Positions 35,701 to 44,352 of a stretch of 64,000 nt of DNA are shown piece by piece. The position numbers were made by a program, and so were the translations under genes. Below the pieces are notes generated by a model. The model had not been told where the DNA came from. It did no database searches and saw only the letters and a list, made by a program, of their open reading frames with translations. How positions within the stretch are numbered: position 1 is the stretch's first letter; the number at the start of each line of letters is the position of its first letter. Source of the stretch: DATFVA01 sp963832355 (GTDB lineage: Bacteria > Bacteroidota > Ignavibacteria > Ignavibacteriales > Ignavibacteriaceae). The stretch is from assembly GCA_963832355.1 (NCBI GenBank), contig CAWHTX010000003.1:124001-188000 (forward strand). Direction: 5' to 3'.

Positions 35701-36500
35701 TGCAGAAATATTTCGACTCGAATAAAACCGCCTGGAATAAAAAAGTAAGCTTCCATTTTAAATCTGACTTCTATGACGTAGCATCCTTTCGCAAAGGGAA
35801 AAACTCACTTCAGTTTATTGAACTGGAGGAACTGGTTGATGTGCAGGGCAAGTCGATGCTGCATCTTCAGTGCCACTTCGGACTTGATTCATTGTCGTGG
35901 GCAAGACTCGGTGCAGAGGTTACTGCAGTTGATTTTTCTGAAGAGGCAATCAGGACTGCAAAAGATCTTTCTGAAGAAACCGGGACCCCGGTAAATTTTC
36001 TTTGCTCTAATATCTATGATCTTAAAGAAGTACTGAACAAAAAGTTTGATATTGTATTTACTTCTTACGGTGTTGTCGGCTGGCTTCCTGATTTGAACAA
36101 ATGGGGAGAAATTATTTCTCACTTTCTTAAACCTTCAGGGATCTTTTATATGGTTGAGTTTCATCCTGTAGCATGGATGTTCGATGATAATTTTGAAAGA
36201 TTTCAATATTCTTACTTTAAAACGGAAGAACCTATCAAGGAAACTGTTACGGGAACATATGCTGACAGAGACGCAGATATTAGTGAAATTCAATACTCGT
36301 GGAATCATTCTCTCAGCGAGGTAATTAACAGTCTTACAGGAAATAATCTTAAGCTGGAATTTCTGAATGAGTTTCCGTTCAGTGTTTATAACTGTTTTGC
36401 CAATACTGTTAAAGGGACTGATGGCTGGTGGCGCATTAAAGGACTTGAGGATATAATTCCGCTTATGTACTCAATAAAAGCAGTAAAATCTAAACAGTAA
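35700..36500 (+). CDS. Class I SAM-dependent methyltransferase
   Basis: A 266-residue methyltransferase. Motif I (SMLHLQCHFGLDSLSWARLG, near residues 51-70) has the conserved HxGxxS-like loop in the form HFGLDSLS and is followed by VTAVDFSEEAI; motif IV is FDIVFTSYGVVGWLPDL, motif V FLKPSGIFYMVEFHP. This combination marks a widespread bacterial subfamily of unknown substrate. It is preceded by, and translationally coupled to, the GNAT gene. No membrane segment is visible. Confidence 0.87.
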   Translation: MQKYFDSNKTAWNKKVSFHFKSDFYDVASFRKGKNSLQFIELEELVDVQGKSMLHLQCHFGLDSLSWARLGAEVTAVDFSEEAIRTAKDLSEETGTPVNFLCSNIYDLKEVLNKKFDIVFTSYGVVGWLPDLNKWGEIISHFLKPSGIFYMVEFHPVAWMFDDNFERFQYSYFKTEEPIKETVTGTYADRDADISEIQYSWNHSLSEVINSLTGNNLKLEFLNEFPFSVYNCFANTVKGTDGWWRIKGLEDIIPLMYSIKAVKSKQ

Positions 36501-36571
36501 TACTATAATCTTTTATTCCCTGTCAATAGGCAGTATTGGAGTTCTAATCTTCAGGCTGCATTCTAAAATCT

Positions 36572-37045
36572 TTAATCCCGCGATCCCATTTGCACAACTT
36601 CATCAAACTCGTTTTTCTCAACAGGCATAATTGAAAGCCGGTTGCCTTTCTGAACAAGTTTCATTTTTTTTAATTTCGGATTTTCTTTGATCTCTTCAAG
36701 TGTTACAGGATGTTTAAATTCTTTCACGAACTTAACGTCAACCATAAACCAGGTGGGATCTTCTTTTTTAGCCGATGGGAAAAAATGTATGTCATCAGGA
36801 TCGAACTGAGTATGATCGGGATATCCTCCTTTGGCAATTTCGCATGTTCCTACAACTGCGTTGGGGTCCGCATTGCTGTGATAAAACAGTACACTATCGC
36901 CTTTTTTCATTTCATCCCTCATAAAGTTGCGCGCCTGATAATTGCGGACACCATTCCAGTAGGTTGTTTTATCCTTACTATTTTTTAAATCCTCAAGAGA
37001 AAACTCTTCAGGGTCAGATTTTATCAGCCAATAATTTTTAGCCAT
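36572..37045 (-). CDS. EVE domain protein
   Basis: A 157-residue protein covering one EVE domain (thymocyte nuclear protein 1-like, PUA-related). NYWLIKSDPEEFSLEDL, WNGVRNYQARNFMRDEM, GDSVLFYHSNADPNAVVGTCEI and YPDHTQFD are the usual conserved stretches. EVE domains bind modified bases in DNA or RNA; no partner nuclease or other effector gene is adjacent here, so a housekeeping nucleic-acid role is more likely than a restriction role. Confidence 0.93.
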   Translation of the reverse strand: MAKNYWLIKSDPEEFSLEDLKNSKDKTTYWNGVRNYQARNFMRDEMKKGDSVLFYHSNADPNAVVGTCEIAKGGYPDHTQFDPDDIHFFPSAKKEDPTWFMVDVKFVKEFKHPVTLEEIKENPKLKKMKLVQKGNRLSIMPVEKNEFDEVVQMGSRD

Positions 37046-37261
37046 TGCTTATGACTCCAGTTTTATACATTGAATAAACGAAGATAAAAAGAATCGTTTA
37101 TTCGTACAATCAACTGACGCACCGATCAGCAGGATGGCAGAGGATGTTTCACAGGCTTAAAATTACCAATCCTTGCTTGTGTGTATTCGAAGGACTTTGT
37201 CCTGTTCCACGGAGAAAGTAATCTCCTACTTTGTATGGTCAACAGCAAAAAAAGATGATTT

Positions 37262-37422
37262 GGAAAGACTGCCATTTTGTCATACTATAAATTTATTCAA
37301 CAGTGGAATATGGCTCAAATTCCCACTTTTAGACTGTCTCATTTTGAGTTCAAAAGGCGGATAAAAGGCGGATAAATACCAGTATAAAAATGGATGGGAA
37401 AGAGTCTGCCATTTTGTCATAC
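37262..37422. repeat. Direct repeat with TGCCATTTTGTCATAC core
   Basis: GGAAAGA-CTGCCATTTTGTCATAC at 37262-37285 and its copy at 37397-37422 (two extra bases, TC, after GGAAAGAG) differ only by this insertion. A weaker third form, AGACTGTCTCATTTTGAG, lies between them at 37331-37348. The core TGCCATTTTGTCA is an imperfect inverted repeat. Confidence 0.75.
37353..37374. repeat. 11-bp tandem duplication
   Basis: AAAGGCGGATA is repeated exactly at 37353-37363 and 37364-37374. Confidence 0.85.
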
Positions 37423-37652
37423 TTGTTGAATATTTAATCACCTCGTTTTCAACCAAAAGTCGACGGAAAAAAATATCAATAGACCGCTCTTTGAGAGGTA
37501 GAGTTAGATTTTATAATTAGGAATATCATGACTGATGGAACAACCATCAAATTTTGGTGTATGATTTATTTGTTTTTGCATTCTTTTTATATGATTATTG
37601 CTTTAATTTTTTGATAATTATCCTGAAATAGAATCATTATTTTTGTTTTTGT

Positions 37653-38306
37653 ATGATAAAAGCTCTTTTACTTACACTCTTATTAACTGCAGCAGCTTTC
37701 CCGCAGGAAAGCCGGGCATTCCAGATAGCGCGCTTAAAGTACAACGGGGGAGGTGACTGGTACAATGATCCTTCTGCGGAGGTGAATCTGCTGAATTTTA
37801 TTAAGTCCAATACTAATATTGAAGTTAAGCCTGAATATACATTTGTTGACATTTCGACAGACGAAATATTTAATTTTCCTTTTTTATTTATGACAGGGCA
37901 TGGGAATGTGGTTTTCTCTGAAGATGAGGCTGCCAGACTTAGAAAGTACCTTGAGAACGGAGGCTTTCTTTACATTGATGACGATTATGGTCTGGACAAA
38001 GCTATGCGCCGCGAAATGAAGAAAGTCTTTCCTGATAAGGACTTTGTAGAACTTCCTTTTGATTTTCCGATGTACCATATTTTTTATAATTTTAGCTCCG
38101 GTCCCCCAAAGACGCACGAACACAATGGTAAACCTCCGCAGGGATTCGGTATTTTCATTGATAAAAGGCTGGCAGTCTACTATACTTACGAATCTAATCC
38201 CAGCGACGGATGGGCTGACCCGGAGGTGCACCACGATCCTGAAGCAAAAAGGGTGGAAGCATTGAAATTTGGAACTAACTTAGTAGTTTATGCTCTTTCA
38301 GAGTAA
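37653..38306 (+). CDS. DUF4159 protein, exported
   Basis: A 217-residue protein with an N-terminal signal peptide (MIKALLLTLLLTAAAFPQ), so probably periplasmic. The DUF4159 pattern is clear: FQIARLKYNGGGDWYNDPSA, FLFMTGHGNVVFSEDEAARL, RKYLENGGFLYIDDDYGLD and MYHIFYNFSSGPPKTHEHNG. The fold is thought to be class I amidotransferase-like; no activity is known to me. The DUF4175 gene follows nine bases later, an association often seen with BatA-type proteins. The ATG lies only seven bases after a possible TATTTTTG -7 box, so the messenger may be nearly leaderless. Confidence 0.88.
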   Translation: MIKALLLTLLLTAAAFPQESRAFQIARLKYNGGGDWYNDPSAEVNLLNFIKSNTNIEVKPEYTFVDISTDEIFNFPFLFMTGHGNVVFSEDEAARLRKYLENGGFLYIDDDYGLDKAMRREMKKVFPDKDFVELPFDFPMYHIFYNFSSGPPKTHEHNGKPPQGFGIFIDKRLAVYYTYESNPSDGWADPEVHHDPEAKRVEALKFGTNLVVYALSE

Positions 38307-38314
38307 AGTATTAT

Positions 38315-41300
38315 ATGAGTAAAGATTCTACATATTACAAAGAGATTATTCAAAAGCTCGCAAGGCTAAGAAAAAAAGAATATACATTTTTTGCCTCAGT
38401 CGGACTTCAGGTATCTTTATTAATTGGATTAATACTGTTCCTATGCTTTTCGCTTCTGGAACTTGCCGGCAATTTTTCACCTTCTGTAAGGACATACTTC
38501 TTTTTCTTCACTCTGCTGGTTTTCCTTGCATCCTTCATTCTTCTTTTCCTTATACCGATGCTTAAATACGCAGGTATTTTTGGCGAAGCTGATTATTATA
38601 ATGCAGCAAAAAGAGTCGGACGAAGTTTTCCGCAGATAAGGGATGAACTTGTAAACGCGATGCAGCTTGCATCATCGGATTCTTCGGGGCTAATCTATTC
38701 GGGCTCATTGAGTGACGCTGCATTCAGACAGGTTTACAACAAAACCCATGAACTGAAGTTCGAATCTATTGTTAGTTTCCGAAAGACCAAAGAACTGCTT
38801 TATTACCTTGGAGGTGCTTTACTTACTGCAGCAATTCTTTTCATGGCTGTACCCGGTCTGGCTTCAGCTTCCGGAAGGATACTCGATTTTAATACGGAAT
38901 ATGTGCCTCCGGCAAAGTTTACATTTGAAGTATCTCCGGGTAATGTGGAGGTTACAAAGGGTGATGATGTCTTAATTACAGTTAAAGTTAACGGCGAAAA
39001 ACCGAAGGACGTCTATCTTGCGTCAAAAACTGAAGAGCAGACTGATTTTGAGATGCAGAAATTAACATCTGATTCAAACGGAGTTTACAGCTTCCCGGTC
39101 AAATCGATACGATCCTCCACAAAATATTACGCTGCTGCCGGAAACATTTCAAGCAAGGTATACAACATAGAGGTAATTGACCCGCCTATTATTAAAACGC
39201 TTGATGTTAAAATAATACCGCCTGGCTATTCAAAACTACCGCAGTCAGTACAGAAGGATAACGGTAATGTTACAGGACTTCCGGGAACAACTGTGAATAT
39301 TCTGCTTAGTTCGACAAAGAAGCTTGAAGATGCCCGTCTTGTCTTTAATGACTCAACTGAGATCAAAATGAAGATAAATGATACTGAAGCCGAGGGAAAG
39401 TTCATTATTAAAAAAGATAACTCTTATAAGATCCTTATTACCGATCAAAGTAAAAATGAAAATCAATCACCCATTACTTATACTATAAAGAGTCTTTACG
39501 ATGCTTATCCGTCTATCGATATAATTGAGCCCGGAAAAAATACTTCTCTGGCAAATGATAACAGGCTGCCGCTCCTCGCAAAAATCAGTGATGATTACGG
39601 CTTTACAAAACTAGTATTGAATTACCGGCTTTCAGCTTCCAGGTATAAGAAAGCTGACTCGGTCTTTTCAAAAATTGAAATCCCCCTCGATAAAGAGTTA
39701 AAAAGCCAGGAGGTCAATTATATCTGGAATCTTGCAAATCTTGATCTGGCTGCAGAGGATATGGTAACGTACTACCTTGAGATCTTTGACAATGATTATG
39801 TCAGCGGACCCAAGGGAACCAAATCGTCTACCTATACTGTTCGTGTACCTACTCTTGATGAAATACTTTCACAGGCAGACAATACGCAGACGGAGGCTGC
39901 AAATGATTTAAATGAAACACTTAAGCAGGCTCAGGATCTCCAGAAAAAATTCGAGAGGATAGACCAGGAGCTGAAACAGGATAAAAAAGATCTGACCTGG
40001 GAGGAAAAAGAAAAAATAGAAAAAGCGATGGATGAGTACAAGCAGCTTCAGGATAAGGTGAGCAAGGTAAGCGATAAGCTGAAACAGATGCAGCAGGAAC
40101 TTCAGGATAATAATCTGCTCTCTAAAGAGACGATGGAAAAATATATGCAACTCCAGAAAATGATGGATGAAATGACGAGTCCTGAACTAAAGAAGCTGAT
40201 GGAGCAGATGCAGGATGTATTAAAGAACATGAACAGGCAGATGACGCAGGATCAGATGCAGAATATGAAAATAGATGAGGAGGCATTTCAGAAGAGCATT
40301 GAAAGGACGATGAACCTGTTGAAGCGGATCCAGATTGAACAAAAGATGGATGAACTTGTTAAGAGGACGGAAGCTCTCCAGAAGAAACAGGATGACATCA
40401 GTAAAGAAACGGAAGAAAAAAACTTAAGTGATAAACAAAACCAGGAAGAGTTAAGTAAAAAGCAAAATGAGGTTACGGAGGACCTGGATAAACTTTCTGA
40501 AGAGATGAAAGATCTGCAGCAGAAAATGAGCGAGCTTAAAGATATGCCGGCAGAAGATATGCAAAAGCTTTCTGATGAATTTCAAAAACAGCAGAATCAG
40601 CAGATGTCTCAGCAGTCATCTCAGCAGATCCGGCAAAGCCAGCAGCAGCAGGCTATGCAGAATCAGCAGCAGATCTCACAGAATATGCAGAAAATGCAGC
40701 AGCAGCTTTCCCAGATGCAGCAGTCGATGCAGAGTCAGAGCCAGATGCAGACTCTGAATGATATGATGAGGATCCTGGATAATCTTTTAACTCTTTCAAA
40801 ACAGCAGGAGGATCTGAAGAAAGAATCGGAGCATCTTGATCCGAATTCAAACCAGTTCAGGGAAAATGCAGAAAAGCAGCGTAACCTGCAGAGCAGTCTT
40901 AACAATATTATGAAGCAGATGTCTGATCTTTCCCAGAAAACATTTGCCATAACACCTGAAATGGGAAAAAGTCTTGGTGATGCACTCAGGCAGATGAACC
41001 AGTCAGTTCAGACAATGCAGAGCCGTAACGGAATGACCACCAAAAGCCTTCAGGGGCAGGCAATGAAGTCGTTAAACGAAGCAGCAGCAATGATGAAGGG
41101 CTCAATGGAATCGATGATGCAGGGAGGACAGGGAGGCGGAATGATGTCGCTTATGCAGCAGCTTCAGCAGATGTCGGGTCAGCAGATGAACCTGAATAAT
41201 ATGACCCAGATGCTTCGGCAGATGCAGCAGGGTCAGCTTTCACCCCAGCAGCAGGCCCAGCTCCAGAGACTTGCGCAGCAGCAGGATGTCATACGGAAAT

Positions 41301-41701
41301 CGCTTGATCAGTTAAATAAGGAAGCAAAACAGTCAGGCCAGTCTAAAAAAATTCCGGCCAACCTTGAAGATATTATGCACCAGATGCAGGAAGTGATCAC
41401 CGATATGAATACTGAGAAACTGAATGATGATCTGATCCAGAAACAGGAAAGAATATTAAGTAAACTTCTTGATGCCCAGAAATCTATTAATGAAAGAGAT
41501 TTTGAAAAGCAAAGGGAATCAAACACGGGCAAAAATATTGTCGGTAAGCCGCCGGCAGAATTGAACCTGACTACTGAAGAAGGTAAAGATAAGCTGAGGG
41601 ACGAGTTAAATAAAGCCGTTCGTGAAGGCTATAGTAAAGATTACGAAGACCTCATCCGGAAGTATTACGAGGCGCTTCAGAAAGAAAAGATTGAAAATTA
41701 A
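38315..41701 (+). CDS. DUF4175-like large membrane coiled-coil protein
   Basis: A 1128-residue protein. Two N-terminal membrane helices (about 27-50 and 60-85) and a third near 162-182 precede beta-rich extracytoplasmic domains (FEVSPGNVEVTKGDDVLITV). From about 510 to the end it is coiled coil, with a segment of about 250 residues dominated by Gln and Met (runs such as QMSQQSSQQIRQSQQQQAMQ). This matches the DUF4175 architecture. It is coupled to the DUF4159 gene and functionally linked in many genomes to BatA-like proteins. The last four bases overlap the convergent cation transporter gene. Confidence 0.85.
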   Translation: MSKDSTYYKEIIQKLARLRKKEYTFFASVGLQVSLLIGLILFLCFSLLELAGNFSPSVRTYFFFFTLLVFLASFILLFLIPMLKYAGIFGEADYYNAAKRVGRSFPQIRDELVNAMQLASSDSSGLIYSGSLSDAAFRQVYNKTHELKFESIVSFRKTKELLYYLGGALLTAAILFMAVPGLASASGRILDFNTEYVPPAKFTFEVSPGNVEVTKGDDVLITVKVNGEKPKDVYLASKTEEQTDFEMQKLTSDSNGVYSFPVKSIRSSTKYYAAAGNISSKVYNIEVIDPPIIKTLDVKIIPPGYSKLPQSVQKDNGNVTGLPGTTVNILLSSTKKLEDARLVFNDSTEIKMKINDTEAEGKFIIKKDNSYKILITDQSKNENQSPITYTIKSLYDAYPSIDIIEPGKNTSLANDNRLPLLAKISDDYGFTKLVLNYRLSASRYKKADSVFSKIEIPLDKELKSQEVNYIWNLANLDLAAEDMVTYYLEIFDNDYVSGPKGTKSSTYTVRVPTLDEILSQADNTQTEAANDLNETLKQAQDLQKKFERIDQELKQDKKDLTWEEKEKIEKAMDEYKQLQDKVSKVSDKLKQMQQELQDNNLLSKETMEKYMQLQKMMDEMTSPELKKLMEQMQDVLKNMNRQMTQDQMQNMKIDEEAFQKSIERTMNLLKRIQIEQKMDELVKRTEALQKKQDDISKETEEKNLSDKQNQEELSKKQNEVTEDLDKLSEEMKDLQQKMSELKDMPAEDMQKLSDEFQKQQNQQMSQQSSQQIRQSQQQQAMQNQQQISQNMQKMQQQLSQMQQSMQSQSQMQTLNDMMRILDNLLTLSKQQEDLKKESEHLDPNSNQFRENAEKQRNLQSSLNNIMKQMSDLSQKTFAITPEMGKSLGDALRQMNQSVQTMQSRNGMTTKSLQGQAMKSLNEAAAMMKGSMESMMQGGQGGGMMSLMQQLQQMSGQQMNLNNMTQMLRQMQQGQLSPQQQAQLQRLAQQQDVIRKSLDQLNKEAKQSGQSKKIPANLEDIMHQMQEVITDMNTEKLNDDLIQKQERILSKLLDAQKSINERDFEKQRESNTGKNIVGKPPAELNLTTEEGKDKLRDELNKAVREGYSKDYEDLIRKYYEALQKEKIEN

Positions 41702-42549
41702 ACCGGGTCTATGTGAACAAAGGCCTGCTGAACCTCATCGATTTCCTGGATAGCGAATTTTACTTTAGTACCAATTTCATGTGATATTTCAGTACTAATA
41801 TTTTTATCAACCTCGATATGGATTTCGATGTGGAATTTGTTTCCAACATAATGTGACCTCAGGTCATTCATTCCCACAACACCTTTTACGGCCATCGCCC
41901 TGTTAACAATTTCCAGAATGAGATGCTCGCCTGCCGATCTCCCCATAAGATAATCCAGGTTCTCTTTCGCAATCTCATAACCCGATTTAAATATCAGGAA
42001 TGCTATGAGTATTCCAGCAATTCCGTCAACATAGGGGAACCCTAATTCAACTATAAATACTGCTATAATAGATAATGAGGAGGATAGAACATCGTTCAAA
42101 CTGTCGACTGCACTCGCCTTGAGAGCTGGACTTTTAAATGTCCTTCCGACTTTAGACTGATACCTGGTGAGGATGATTTTAACCAGTACAGTTATTCCCA
42201 GAACAATATATACAGTGCTGTCAATATGAATCTTGTCTGGAGTAATAATTCTTCTGATCGATTCCTCTACCACATTTATCCCTACCACACCGGTAAAAAG
42301 AGCTATCAGGAACACTGCGATGGGCTGAGCTGCATTATGGCCGAACTGGTGCTCTTCATCGGGCATTTTCAGCGACACGTTTACACTGTACATTATGACG
42401 GCCGATGACACGATATCTGTGAGAGAATTAATGGCGTCTGAAATGACGGCAATAGAATTTGATATTACCCCAACTATGATTTTGATAATAAACAGGAAGA
42501 TGTTTACTATCAGGGATAAATAAGTGGCTCGTTTTAAAATTTTTACCAT
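41698..42549 (-). CDS. Cation diffusion facilitator family transporter
   Basis: A 283-residue inner-membrane exporter of divalent metals such as Zn, Fe or Mn driven by proton antiport. Six helices are visible; the metal site residues appear in helix 2 (VISDAINSLTDIVSS) and helix 5 (ASAVDSLNDVLSSSLSI), the D-xxx-D patterns of the family. The cytoplasmic C-terminal ferredoxin-like domain contains NDLRSHYVGNKFHIEIHIEV. Metal specificity cannot be read. It converges on the DUF4175 gene and is divergent from the histidine kinase gene. Confidence 0.94.
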   Translation of the reverse strand: MVKILKRATYLSLIVNIFLFIIKIIVGVISNSIAVISDAINSLTDIVSSAVIMYSVNVSLKMPDEEHQFGHNAAQPIAVFLIALFTGVVGINVVEESIRRIITPDKIHIDSTVYIVLGITVLVKIILTRYQSKVGRTFKSPALKASAVDSLNDVLSSSLSIIAVFIVELGFPYVDGIAGILIAFLIFKSGYEIAKENLDYLMGRSAGEHLILEIVNRAMAVKGVVGMNDLRSHYVGNKFHIEIHIEVDKNISTEISHEIGTKVKFAIQEIDEVQQAFVHIDPV

Positions 42550-42706
42550 AAAAAGTTACCGATATTAGTCAGAAAGTACTAATATAAGACACTAACATTA
42601 GCAAAATGTACCGAAATCAGCATTTTCTAATTTTGGAACAAGATTTGATTTTAATTGACTTAATTTGAAAAGAACTTTATTTTCATTCGTGTAAAACAGC
42701 CTGTAA

Positions 42707-44338
42707 ATGATAGAAACTTTAAATCAAAATCTCGAAATCCTGACAGCTGAGACCTCATCAGATGCTGGTTTTATCATCAAACTTTCCTCCTCGGGATTTG
42801 AGATAATAGCCGCATTTAATGAACAGAATTTTGATATCATTCCATTAGGAAACGATTTAAGGAGATTACACCTCGGAAATATACTTAATAATGAGAAAAT
42901 TGCTGAAACAGATTCCTACCTTTATCTTGCACTCGAAAAAGATATAAAAACATTCTTTTTTGAGAAAATCACTGATATAAATTCTCAGGAATCAGTCTAT
43001 CTGCTCCTTTTCTCCGGTCTGAAACAAAACTACTCTAAACAAAAAACCACAGTTATCCGAAAATACATAAACGAAGCTAACAAGCAAATAAAGGCTTTAG
43101 ATAAAATTAAAACAGGAGGCGGCGGGCAGGAGGAGGATACTTCGGTGTATAACATCCTGCGGGGCGAATGGTTTTCGCAGAACCACGAACTTTTTTTGTC
43201 TACACTTCTTAATTCCTTCAACGATCTTCTATTTGTGCTGGATGAAAACGGATACATCATTGCTGTAAGCAAATCTGGTGCTCAAAGTCTTGATTTTTCC
43301 GAACTTGATATGCGCGGAAAACACCTGCTTGAATTTGTTAAGTTTGAACAAAAAGTACAGCTTCTGGAAGAGCTTAAAAAAACCGTGGTTACTGAGAGAA
43401 AGCTCAGCCTGGATGTAACTTTTATTGGTAAGTATGAGAATGAAATACCTTTTCATCTGATCTGTAGCCTTATAAAACAGGATAATGACATTGTAGGTAT
43501 GTTGGGTATAGGGAAGAATGTAAAAGACCTGAAAACCTTGGAAAATAAAAATACCAACCTTGCTAACAGACTTACCGAGGCTGAGAGATTAATAGATATC
43601 GAGAAATCACGGTCGGATCTTTACAAAGATGTCCTTGCAGATTTGAACAGGCTGAGAAATGATTTTGTGTCTAACCTTTCTCACGAATTCAGAACCCCGC
43701 TTGCATCAATAATCGGTTTTGCCGAGACGCTGCTGAACGATAAGGATATGCCCGAAGAGATGAGAAGAGAATTCAGTGATATTATTCTGCAGGAAGGCAA
43801 GCGACTCGCAAAATTAATTAATGATATCCTGGAACTTTCACGCTACGAGCAGGGAAAGATCGAGCTTAATAAAAATGAATTTGATATTTGCGAGCTTGTA
43901 AAGACAGTCGTTGAAGATATTACCCCTACTATTGAGAATAAGAGATTGATATTAACCTGCAGTCTGTCATCAGAACCGGCAAATCTTATCGCAGATAAAG
44001 AAAAAGTCAGACTCATTTTATACGGAATATTTAATAACTCAATTAAATATACTTCGGCTAAGGGCCGGATTACCTGTATGGTAAAAAACTTCAGGGAAGA
44101 GGTTGAAGTTATTATATCAGATACCGGTGCCGGTATTTCGGAAAAAGAATTCCCTTACATCTTCCATAAATTTTATCATTCCTCAAAAGGCAGCAAAGAG
44201 TTCGTTGAGAATGATATGGATCTTGTTTTTATGAAACAGATAGTGGATTTACACAGGGGAGTGATCAGGATACAGAGTGAACACGGTAAAGGGACATCAG
44301 TACTGATCAAGTTACCTAAAAAACTTAAATATAAATAA
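42707..44338 (+). CDS. Soluble PAS histidine kinase
   Basis: A 543-residue cytoplasmic kinase with no membrane segment. An N-terminal alpha/beta region of about 130 residues is followed by a PAS domain (about 165-275, FNDLLFVLDENGYIIAVS), a coiled coil and the HisKA domain with the phosphorylated His326 in NLSHEFRTPLASIIGF. The ATPase domain has the N box (LILYGIFNNSIKYT) and G1 (DTGAGIS), but the glycine-rich ATP lid, usually GxGLGL, reads ENDMDLVFMKQIV. The response regulator starts 14 bases after its stop. The degenerate lid may reduce kinase activity or favour phosphatase activity. Confidence 0.9.
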   Translation: MIETLNQNLEILTAETSSDAGFIIKLSSSGFEIIAAFNEQNFDIIPLGNDLRRLHLGNILNNEKIAETDSYLYLALEKDIKTFFFEKITDINSQESVYLLLFSGLKQNYSKQKTTVIRKYINEANKQIKALDKIKTGGGGQEEDTSVYNILRGEWFSQNHELFLSTLLNSFNDLLFVLDENGYIIAVSKSGAQSLDFSELDMRGKHLLEFVKFEQKVQLLEELKKTVVTERKLSLDVTFIGKYENEIPFHLICSLIKQDNDIVGMLGIGKNVKDLKTLENKNTNLANRLTEAERLIDIEKSRSDLYKDVLADLNRLRNDFVSNLSHEFRTPLASIIGFAETLLNDKDMPEEMRREFSDIILQEGKRLAKLINDILELSRYEQGKIELNKNEFDICELVKTVVEDITPTIENKRLILTCSLSSEPANLIADKEKVRLILYGIFNNSIKYTSAKGRITCMVKNFREEVEVIISDTGAGISEKEFPYIFHKFYHSSKGSKEFVENDMDLVFMKQIVDLHRGVIRIQSEHGKGTSVLIKLPKKLKYK

Positions 44339-44352
44339 AACGGAATCTAAGA

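Larger units (their letters stand above)
37046..37652. other. Repeat-containing intergenic region
   Basis: About 600 bases between divergent genes. It contains a small hairpin (AGGAC-TTT-GTCCT, 37191-37203), two copies of a 13-base TGCCATTTTGTCA element with similar flanks, a two-copy 11-bp tandem repeat and, near 37638-37645, TATTTTTG that may be a -7 box for the DUF4159 gene. No open frame there looks like a gene. Confidence 0.6.

Noticed and set aside
40570..41310. CAG-rich stretch as a possible DNA repeat element
   Set aside because: It is the Gln/Met-rich coiled coil of the DUF4175 protein; the codons are irregular and the frame stays open.
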